A DNA stretch of 64,000 nucleotides from Sphingobacterium corticibacter (GTDB lineage Bacteria > Bacteroidota > Bacteroidia > Sphingobacteriales > Sphingobacteriaceae): NCBI RefSeq assembly GCF_003076635.1, contig NZ_QDKG01000001.1:372001-436000 (forward strand). Reading direction: 5' to 3'. Position 1 is the stretch's first letter. Each line of letters begins with the position of its first letter. The position numbers were made by a program, and so were the translations under genes. Shown in pieces: positions 57,868 to 64,000 of the stretch. The notes under the pieces are model-generated. The model saw nothing but the letters and a program-made list of their open reading frames with translations, did no database searches and was not told where the DNA came from.

Positions 57868-58435
57868 CCTGTTCCTTTTCTATACACTGCTTCAAATTCC
57901 GCTTGCCGTTTTGTATGTAGCTCTTTACGCCGTCCATGCTGTATCCGGTCAGGGTCGTGATTTCTTTGTAACACTTTTCCTGCAAGAAAAAGAGCTGTAT
58001 GGCAATTTTCTGTTTCTCAGGCAACTTTTCTATACAGCGTTCCATAGCTTGTAGACGATCTTCCTTTGTCGCATAATCTTCTTCCGGATGCGGAGCAACG
58101 GAAAATTCCACAAAACTTTCCGAAAAATCTACCTTTTGGCTTTTATCTGCGCGCAGCGCCATCAAACAGTGATTCTTCGCAACTACATAAATCCACTTCT
58201 GAAAATTCTTGATCTCCTGCCGATCTACTTTGCCGATGAGTTCTTCAAAAATTTGCATCACGGCATCTTTACTGCGCTCACTATCCTTAAAATACCGGAA
58301 GCACACGTAGTAGATCATCTCTGTATGACGTTGATATACATCGCCTAACAAGCCCAAATCTTTGCTTTCATGGTATTGCGAAAGCAATAATTCGTCCGAT
58401 TTTCCGTCGCTCTTAGAAGATTTGAATAGCTCCAT
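57860..58435 (-). CDS. ECF-type RNA polymerase sigma factor
   Basis: 191 residues. Sigma-70 region 2 about 20-95 (YYVCFRYFKDSERSKDAVMQIFEELIGKV, IKNFQKWIYVVAKNHCLMALR) and region 4 about 130-185 (AMERCIEKLPEKQKIAIQLFFLQEKCYKEITTLTGYSMDGVKSYIQNGKRNLK) with the helix-turn-helix. No region 1.1 or 3. It overlaps the anti-sigma gene and is divergent from the vWA-protein gene, a likely target. No close matching promoter motif could be picked out in the 150-bp spacer. Confidence 0.94.
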   Translation of the reverse strand: MELFKSSKSDGKSDELLLSQYHESKDLGLLGDVYQRHTEMIYYVCFRYFKDSERSKDAVMQIFEELIGKVDRQEIKNFQKWIYVVAKNHCLMALRADKSQKVDFSESFVEFSVAPHPEEDYATKEDRLQAMERCIEKLPEKQKIAIQLFFLQEKCYKEITTLTGYSMDGVKSYIQNGKRNLKQCIEKEQDV

Positions 58436-58585
58436 TCTGTTTCACAAAATAATTTTTTTTATTCAGTTATGGAAATACAACATCACGTGCATCCCTTGTG
58501 CGAACGCAGCTAATACCGAATAGAACAGCTTCGGTAGATAGTAGTTTTCGACTGAAATGAATACGTATTAAAGCACATTAAAAAA

Positions 58586-60463
58586 ATGATGAGTATGAAA
58601 GTAAATACATTAAAAAGCGTGTGGATGTTTATTATCCTATTAGGCACACAAGCGGTAATGGCGAAAAGTATTACAGGTTATGTCAAAGAAGCAAGTTCTG
58701 GTGCAGCACTTGGCGGTGTTTCTGTGATGGTAAAAGGCAAGGCGATGCAAACGATGACAGATGAGCAAGGTTATTACCAGGTCAATGCAGAGTTGGGACA
58801 AGTATTGGTGTTTTCGCTGGGAGGATTTGCAACGGTAGAGCGCATCGTTGGACAAGAAGCACAGATCGATGTCGCTTTGCAAATCGAACAGGTGGAAATT
58901 GATCGTAATACGGTTCCGATTAGAAATGAGGTGTATGCAGGAGAATATGCTATCAAACGAGGAGAAACGCTAACAGCTTATGTGGGCGGTGGCGTGCATG
59001 TTCGGCCAATGATGTATCGCTCCGCAACCATGAGTAGCTCAGAAAGCTATAGAAAAATAGCTGAAAACAAATTTGTGCGAACTACGACGGAACCGTTATC
59101 GACGTTCGCAGCAGATGTAGATGCCGCATCGTACAGCAACGTACGCCGTTTCCTCAATCAAGGTCAGATGCCAAATCCAGATGCTGTTCGGGTAGAAGAG
59201 ATGATTAACTATTTTACGTACGATTTGTCTGGACCGACCAATGGAGATCCTGTTCGCGTGGTGACAGAACTGACTCAAGCGCCATGGAATACACAACATC
59301 AGTTGTTGCGCGTAGCGCTGAAAGCGAAAGATATACCAAGCGAAAAGCTTCCTGCGGCCAATTTTGTGTTTCTGATTGACGTGTCGGGATCTATGGGCAG
59401 CAGCAATAAGTTACCATTAGTAAAAAGTTCTTATAAAATGTTGGTAGATCAATTGCGCGATGAAGATCGTGTAGCAATTGTCACTTACGCAGGTTCTGCT
59501 GTTGTGGCTTTGGAAAGTACTTCTGGTAAGGAGAAAAGAAAGATCAAAGATGTATTGGATGCTTTGCAGGCTTCGGGTTCTACGGCTGGAGGTGCTGGCA
59601 TGACCAAAGCATATCAGATAGCGCGAGCGCACTTTGAAAATGCGGGAAACAATCGCATCATTATGGCCACAGATGGTGATTTCAATGTAGGCGAATCTAG
59701 CGATGAAGAAATGGAAAAACTGATTGCCAAAGAGCGTAATGACGGGATTTACATTTCGATATTGGGCTACGGAATGGGTAATTATAAAGATAGCAAGCTA
59801 GAGATGTTGGCCAATAAAGGCCATGGGAACTACGCGTATATTGATAATATTTCGGAGGCGCGGAAAGCAATCGTCACCGAATTTGGTGCAAGTTTATTTA
59901 CCGTGGCCAAGGATGTGAAGATTCAGGTGGAGTTCAATCCGCATTTTGTACAGTCGTATCGTTTGGTGGGTTATGAGCACAATCTGTTAGAAGCGGAAGA
60001 CTTTAATAATGACGAAAAATTGGGCGGTGATATGGGCGTTGGTCATACGGTCACGGCTTTGTACGAGATCATTCCACAAGGTGTTAAAAGTAATTTTGAT
60101 GGATCGGTGGATGATTTGAAATACCAGGAGAACAGTAAGTCGAAATCTACGATTAATAATAAAGAGTTGGCGACCGTGAAATTCCGGTATAAAGAGCCGG
60201 ACGGTGAAGTGAGCAAGCTAGTTACTCATGTGGTGAATACCAAAGCAACGCCTTTAGCTCAAACATCACAAGATTTACGTTTTGCGACCGCCGTAGCGGA
60301 ATTGGGTATGCTGATTCGCAATTCGGATTATAAGCAGCAGGCTAATTTTGATCAACTGATTGCGCGAGCAAAAGAATCGCGCGGTAAGGATGAAGAAGGT
60401 TATCGAGCAGAATTTGTACGATTAGCACAAGATGCACAAGCTTTGTATAAAGCAGATCGTTAA
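58586..60463 (+). CDS. von Willebrand factor A protein (YfbK-like) with N-terminal regulatory-like domain
   Basis: 625 residues. Signal peptide about 1-26 (QAVMAKS), carboxypeptidase-regulatory-like domain about 27-100 (GYVKEASSGAALGGVSVMVKG), the YfbK N-terminal block about 168-212 (EPLSTFAADVDAASYSNVRRFLNQG, VRVEEMINYFTYDL), vWA domain about 258-430 with MIDAS DVSGSMGSS (265-273), GSTAGG and ATDGDFNVG, and a C-terminal DUF3520-like region about 440-620. All MIDAS positions are present. Exported; binds a partner through a metal ion. Divergent from the sigma/anti-sigma pair, whose anti-sigma carries a similar beta-sandwich, so the three may be one envelope-signalling unit. Confidence 0.92.
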   Translation: MMSMKVNTLKSVWMFIILLGTQAVMAKSITGYVKEASSGAALGGVSVMVKGKAMQTMTDEQGYYQVNAELGQVLVFSLGGFATVERIVGQEAQIDVALQIEQVEIDRNTVPIRNEVYAGEYAIKRGETLTAYVGGGVHVRPMMYRSATMSSSESYRKIAENKFVRTTTEPLSTFAADVDAASYSNVRRFLNQGQMPNPDAVRVEEMINYFTYDLSGPTNGDPVRVVTELTQAPWNTQHQLLRVALKAKDIPSEKLPAANFVFLIDVSGSMGSSNKLPLVKSSYKMLVDQLRDEDRVAIVTYAGSAVVALESTSGKEKRKIKDVLDALQASGSTAGGAGMTKAYQIARAHFENAGNNRIIMATDGDFNVGESSDEEMEKLIAKERNDGIYISILGYGMGNYKDSKLEMLANKGHGNYAYIDNISEARKAIVTEFGASLFTVAKDVKIQVEFNPHFVQSYRLVGYEHNLLEAEDFNNDEKLGGDMGVGHTVTALYEIIPQGVKSNFDGSVDDLKYQENSKSKSTINNKELATVKFRYKEPDGEVSKLVTHVVNTKATPLAQTSQDLRFATAVAELGMLIRNSDYKQQANFDQLIARAKESRGKDEEGYRAEFVRLAQDAQALYKADR

Positions 60464-60469
60464 CATCCG

Positions 60470-60524
60470 CGGCGTTTGCATCATCTATTATGACCGTGGG
60501 GCATAATAGATGATGCAAACGCCG
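60470..60524. terminator. 23-bp perfect inverted repeat at the convergent vWA/ynfA ends
   Basis: Arms 60470-60492 and 60502-60524 with a 9-nt loop; starts 6 bp after the vWA-gene stop. The right arm encodes the last residues of ynfA and the left arm covers its stop codon. No T run, so termination may depend on the long stem or on other factors. Confidence 0.65.
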
Positions 60525-60814
60525 ATTAAGGCAATTATTCCGCCGAGGATATCGTAACGATCAGGCGTGAAGTCATCGAAAATCATCGCCCAAATGATGG
60601 ATAATACGATAAATATGCCACCATACGTCGCGTAAACTCTGGCGAAATCGGCAGATTGCCAAGTGGCTACGACACCGTAAAATGCAAGAATAATGGCTCC
60701 GACTAGAGCGAACCACCAAGGTTTATCGGCTCGAAGCCATAACCATATCAAATAACCGCCACCGATCTCGCACAGGCCGGCCAGCAGAAATATTGGTATT
60801 GATTTTAAATCCAT
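60488..60814 (-). CDS. ynfA: YnfA/UPF0060 family membrane protein
   Basis: 108 residues from MDLKSIPIFLLAG (ATG 60814), exactly the usual length; an upstream ATG would add 46 foreign residues. Four membrane helices: PIFLLAGLCEIGGGYLIWLWL, WFALVGAIILAFYGVVATW, FARVYATYGGIFIVLSIIWAMIF and DILGGIIALIGVCIIYYAP. The CEIGGGYLIWLWLR and YAAYGGIFI-type motifs are diagnostic. SMR-like fold; function unproven, sometimes linked to drug efflux. Its C-terminal codons form part of a long hairpin. Confidence 0.95.
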   Translation of the reverse strand: MDLKSIPIFLLAGLCEIGGGYLIWLWLRADKPWWFALVGAIILAFYGVVATWQSADFARVYATYGGIFIVLSIIWAMIFDDFTPDRYDILGGIIALIGVCIIYYAPRS

Positions 60815-60862
60815 ATCACTCAAAGATACGCGGTTTTCTGTTTTTTTTTCGGACATTTGTGG

Positions 60863-60889
60863 CACTTTGGAATGGGGTTTTCCAAAGTG
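60863..60889. other. Hairpin between ynfA and thrS
   Basis: Perfect 10-bp inverted repeat CACTTTGGAA / TTCCAAAGTG with a 7-nt loop, about 95 bp before the thrS ATG. A second, weaker one (TTGAAG ... CTTCAA, enclosing GCCAACGTGGT) follows nearby. No T run or T-box sequence. Could be part of a thrS regulatory leader; no direct proof. Confidence 0.4.
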
Positions 60890-60982
60890 TGAAACACGCT
60901 TTTGAAGTATGCCAACGTGGTATGTTGTGCCTTCAAGAGTATTATCAAACATTTTTTATAATCTAAAATCATAAGTTGTACT

Positions 60983-62908
60983 ATGATTAACATTACACTT
61001 CCTGACGGCTCCGTCCGTGCGTATGAATCTGGCGTTACTGCTATGCAGATCGCTTTGTCTATTTCCGAAGGTTTGGCTAGAAATGTGTTGGCTGCCGAAG
61101 TAGATGGCGAAGTATGGGATGCATCTCGCGCTATTGAGCAAGATGCCCATGTCAAACTCCTTACTTGGAATGATGATCAAGGGAAATCGACCTTTTGGCA
61201 TTCTTCCGCCCACTTATTGGCCGAAGCATTAGAGGCACTTTATCCGGGTATTAAGTTTGGTATTGGCCCTGCCATCCAGACGGGATTCTATTACGACGTA
61301 GATTTTGGCGATCAGGAATTTTCCTCCGACGACTTCAAGAAAGTCGAAGACAAAATGTTGGAATTAGCAAAACAAAAAGAGGTTTTTGAGCGTCGCGCGG
61401 TTTCCAAAGCAGAAGCTATTGCTTATTTCGAAGAAAAAGGTGATGAGTATAAACTAGATCTCATCAAGGATCTGGAAGACGGTAAAATCACTTTTTACTC
61501 GCAAGGGCAATTCACGGATTTATGCCGTGGCCCACATATTCCACAAACGGGTGTGATCAAAGCGATCAAGTTAACGAACGTAGCAGGTGCTTACTGGCGT
61601 GGCGATGAGTCGCGCAAGCAATTGACTCGTATTTACGGCGTTACTTTTCCAAAGGCCTCTGAGCTGACCGATTATCTAAAAATGATCGAAGAGGCGAAGA
61701 AACGCGATCACCGTAAATTGGGTAAAGAACTGGAGTTGTTTGCTTTCTCTGAAAAGGTAGGAATGGGCTTGCCATTGTGGTTGCCAAAAGGTGCTGCCTT
61801 GCGTCAAAAACTCATGGACTTCTTGCAAAAAGCACAGTTGAAAGCTGGTTATGAGCCGGTGGTAACACCTCATATTGGGCACAAACAATTGTATGTGACT
61901 TCGGGTCACTATGATAAATATGGTGAAGATTCGTTTCAGCCGATCAAAACACCGGTAGAAGGAGAGGAGTTTTTCTTAAAACCGATGAACTGCCCGCACC
62001 ACTGTGAGATCTATAAAACAAAACCACGATCCTACAAAGATTTGCCGGTGCGTTTTGCAGAATTTGGTACGGTGTATCGCTACGAGCAATCGGGTGAATT
62101 GCACGGATTGACTCGCGTACGTGGGTTTACACAAGATGATGCCCACTTGTTTTGTCGCCCAGATCAGGTAAAAGAGGAGTTCAAAAAAGTAATCGACTTG
62201 GTGCTTTATGTTTTTGGTGCTTTAGGTTTCGATGATTATACTGCGCAGGTATCGCTTCGTGATCCGAACAATAAAACGAAATACATCGGTACTGAAGAAA
62301 ACTGGACTTTGGCAGAGCAAGCTATCATTGAGGCGACTGCCGAAAAGGGCTTGAATTCAGTGATCGAATACGGAGAAGCAGCTTTCTATGGTCCAAAATT
62401 GGATTTCATGGTCAAAGATGCTTTGGGACGTAAATGGCAGTTGGGTACGATCCAAGTGGATTACAATTTGCCGGAGCGTTTTGAATTGGAATATACAGGA
62501 AGTGATAACCAAAAACACCGTCCGGTGATGATTCACCGTGCGCCGTTTGGTTCGCTAGAACGCTTCGTCGCAGTACTCATCGAACACTGTGCTGGTCAGT
62601 TTCCGTTATGGCTTGCTCCTGAGCAATTTATCATCTTGCCGGTATCCGAAAAATACGAGGAATACGCGCAAAATGTTTTAAATTCCCTAAATAATTCCGA
62701 TATTCGCGGACTGATTGACTTGCGTGATGAGAAGGTAGGTCGTAAAATCCGTGATGCAGAGATGAAAAAACTGCCTTATATGTTGATTATAGGGGATAAA
62801 GAGATCGAAAGTGGCACGGTATCTGTTCGTAAGCATGGGTCAGTCGATCTGGGTTCAATGACCTCAGAAGCATTCAAAGAATTATTAATTAAAGAAATAA
62901 CGGTTTAA
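60983..62908 (+). CDS. thrS: Threonine--tRNA ligase
   Basis: Charges tRNA-Thr. 641 residues. TGS domain 1-62 ([25 protein letters not shown]), editing domain about 65-225 with [11 protein letters not shown] (HxxxH) and the later Cys-His of [10 protein letters not shown], class II core about 240-530 with [27 protein letters not shown] (zinc Cys), [15 protein letters not shown] and [19 protein letters not shown], then the anticodon-binding domain about 540-640. Complete, including editing residues. First gene of the thrS-infC-rpmI-rplT cluster, 13 bp before infC. Confidence 0.98.
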   Translation: MINITLPDGSVRAYESGVTAMQIALSISEGLARNVLAAEVDGEVWDASRAIEQDAHVKLLTWNDDQGKSTFWHSSAHLLAEALEALYPGIKFGIGPAIQTGFYYDVDFGDQEFSSDDFKKVEDKMLELAKQKEVFERRAVSKAEAIAYFEEKGDEYKLDLIKDLEDGKITFYSQGQFTDLCRGPHIPQTGVIKAIKLTNVAGAYWRGDESRKQLTRIYGVTFPKASELTDYLKMIEEAKKRDHRKLGKELELFAFSEKVGMGLPLWLPKGAALRQKLMDFLQKAQLKAGYEPVVTPHIGHKQLYVTSGHYDKYGEDSFQPIKTPVEGEEFFLKPMNCPHHCEIYKTKPRSYKDLPVRFAEFGTVYRYEQSGELHGLTRVRGFTQDDAHLFCRPDQVKEEFKKVIDLVLYVFGALGFDDYTAQVSLRDPNNKTKYIGTEENWTLAEQAIIEATAEKGLNSVIEYGEAAFYGPKLDFMVKDALGRKWQLGTIQVDYNLPERFELEYTGSDNQKHRPVMIHRAPFGSLERFVAVLIEHCAGQFPLWLAPEQFIILPVSEKYEEYAQNVLNSLNNSDIRGLIDLRDEKVGRKIRDAEMKKLPYMLIIGDKEIESGTVSVRKHGSVDLGSMTSEAFKELLIKEITV

Positions 62909-62921
62909 ATAATATAAGCAT

Positions 62922-63491
62922 TTGGCAAAAAGTAGCAATTTTGGTAATAGAGGTAGAGGGCCAATCCGTAAAAAGGAGCCTGAACACCGCATCAATGAAA
63001 ACATCCGCGTACCTGAAGTACGTCTAGTAGGTGATAATATTGAGCCTGGGATTTATCCCACTCGTAAAGCGGTTGAACTTGCTGATGAGTTGGAGTTGGA
63101 TTTGGTGGAGATCTCTCCAAATGCCACGCCTCCGGTTTGTAAAATCATTGACTACAGTAAATTCGTTTACGAGCAAAAGAAAAAACAAAAGGAGATCAAG
63201 GCGAATGCCAAGCAAACTGTCATTAAGGAGATCCGTTTTGGACCTAACACCAGCGACCATGACTTCGAGTTCAAACTGAAGCATGCGATGAAGTTCTTAG
63301 AAAGTGGCGAGAAAGTTCGCGCTTATGTACACTTCAAAGGTCGTGCGATTGTGTTTAAGGAACAAGGGGAGATCTTATTACTCCGCTTCGCGCAAGCATT
63401 AGAAGACTACGGTAAAGTAGAATTGCTACCTAAATTAGAAGGTAAGCGTATGTTCTTGACCTTAGCTCCGAAAGTAGCGGCTAAAAAATAA
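62922..63491 (+). CDS. infC: Translation initiation factor IF-3
   Basis: Prevents premature subunit joining and rejects non-canonical start codons. 189 residues: short basic extension, N-domain from about 23 ([41 protein letters not shown]), linker, C-domain from about 100 ([41 protein letters not shown]). The start is TTG, with no ATG or GTG placed to give the conserved N-terminus. A rare start codon fits IF-3 autoregulation as known for the AUU of E. coli infC. Confidence 0.96.
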   Translation: MAKSSNFGNRGRGPIRKKEPEHRINENIRVPEVRLVGDNIEPGIYPTRKAVELADELELDLVEISPNATPPVCKIIDYSKFVYEQKKKQKEIKANAKQTVIKEIRFGPNTSDHDFEFKLKHAMKFLESGEKVRAYVHFKGRAIVFKEQGEILLLRFAQALEDYGKVELLPKLEGKRMFLTLAPKVAAKK

Positions 63492-63525
63492 ACATCTAAC
63501 AGATTGATATATAATTTTTAATATT

Positions 63526-63726
63526 ATGCCAAAAGTAAAAACCAATTCCAGCGCTAAAAAACGCTTTAAGCTAACTGGAACAGGTAAAATTGCAAGAAAA
63601 AGTGCCTTCAAAAGCCACATCTTGACTAAGAAAACGACCAAACAAAAACGTAACTTGACACAAACTAGTTATGTTCATGATGCTGATATGGGCAATGTGA
63701 AACGCATGCTTGCTATCGGTAAATAA
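63526..63726 (+). CDS. rpmI: 50S ribosomal protein L35
   Basis: 66 residues, the normal length: [22 protein letters not shown], then [16 protein letters not shown] and a short C-terminal helix. Very basic. Lies between infC (34 bp) and rplT (93 bp), the standard order. Confidence 0.97.
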   Translation: MPKVKTNSSAKKRFKLTGTGKIARKSAFKSHILTKKTTKQKRNLTQTSYVHDADMGNVKRMLAIGK

Positions 63727-63819
63727 GTCCAATTCATTTTTAATAATTTTTTAACCAGGTTGTAGGTTGTAAGATTGCTGAGAAACGCAACGCCTTTAAC
63801 CAAATAAAATTTCAACATT

Positions 63820-64000
63820 ATGCCACGTTCGGTTAACGCAGTAGCTTCGAGAAGAAGAAGAAAAAGAATCATGAAATTAGCCAAAGGCTATTTCGGTTCA
63901 CGTAGCAAAGTTTATACTATTGCTAAAAATACAGTAGAAAAAGGTTTACAGTACGCTTACCGCGACCGTAAGACCAAAAAACGCGAGTTCAGAGCTTTAT
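63820..64000 (+). CDS. rplT: 50S ribosomal protein L20 (3' partial)
   Basis: First 60 codons before the window end, open without stop: [28 protein letters not shown] then [28 protein letters not shown]. This is the N-terminal half of L20 (usual length 114-120), which binds 23S rRNA early in assembly and represses its own operon in E. coli. Last gene of the cluster. Confidence 0.96.
   Translation, partial: MPRSVNAVASRRRRKRIMKLAKGYFGSRSKVYTIAKNTVEKGLQYAYRDRKTKKREFRAL

Noticed and set aside
60815..60952. 46-residue N-terminal extension of YnfA
   Set aside because: YnfA is 108 residues in the family, and the extension covers the hairpin in the ynfA/thrS spacer.
60815..60982. T-box riboswitch for thrS
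   Set aside because: No T-box core sequence, specifier loop or terminator/antiterminator pair is visible.

Overview
The window comes from a Bacteroidota chromosome, most likely a Sphingobacteriaceae-like aerobe (Sphingobacterium/Pedobacter group). Grounds: four SusC/SusD outer-membrane pairs, lipoboxes with the Cys at about residue 18-26, many -7 boxes of the Bacteroidota type TAnnTTTG (some with an upstream TTG/TTTG 18-19 bp away), little Shine-Dalgarno sequence, moderate G+C, and gene neighbourhoods usual for the phylum (tamB divergent from tsaD, eno next to an FtsB/DivIC gene, thrS-infC-rpmI-rplT). Species identity is an inference.

Region 1 (1-20,034, all +): four consecutive SusC/SusD operons, the first cut by the window edge, the third with an extra small lipoprotein. 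At least three of the four are closed by clear hairpin terminators. No glycoside hydrolase, peptidase, hybrid two-component regulator or ECF/anti-sigma pair lies among them, so their substrates cannot be read from context.

Region 2 (20,059-30,795): carA (-) behind a leader with a 22-codon ORF and an intrinsic terminator; a trehalose module (GH15 hydrolase plus fused OtsA-OtsB, -); then a trp operon (+) preceded by a classical attenuator whose leader peptide contains Trp-Trp-Trp and a fourth Trp. The operon holds trpE, a broken small ORF, trpG and trpC but no trpD, trpF, trpB or trpA. Enolase and an FtsB/DivIC-like division protein follow under their own promoters.

Region 3 (30,891-43,700): small membrane proteins, an M28 lipoprotein peptidase, a SprT-like zinc metalloprotein divergent from recN (with a 10+10 bp palindrome between them), an S9 peptidase, an MCE/MlaD-like protein, two tandem N-acetylmuramoyl-L-alanine amidases and an LptD-like LPS assembly protein. 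This is mainly envelope biogenesis and repair.

Region 4 (43,718-60,814): cinA, a 2-oxoacid dehydrogenase E2, a MATE transporter, tatA, tex, a small conserved protein, the giant tamB, tsaD, an ECF sigma/anti-sigma pair divergent from a von Willebrand A protein, and ynfA.

Region 5 (60,983-64,000): translation genes thrS-infC-rpmI-rplT, the last cut by the window end.

The most notable signals are regulatory: two leader-peptide attenuators (trp and carA), palindromes at the third susC promoter and between recN and the SprT-like gene, and a recurring layout in which the -7 box lies only 4-11 nt from the start codon, suggesting leaderless or near-leaderless mRNAs. I saw no tRNA, rRNA, CRISPR array, transposase or phage gene.
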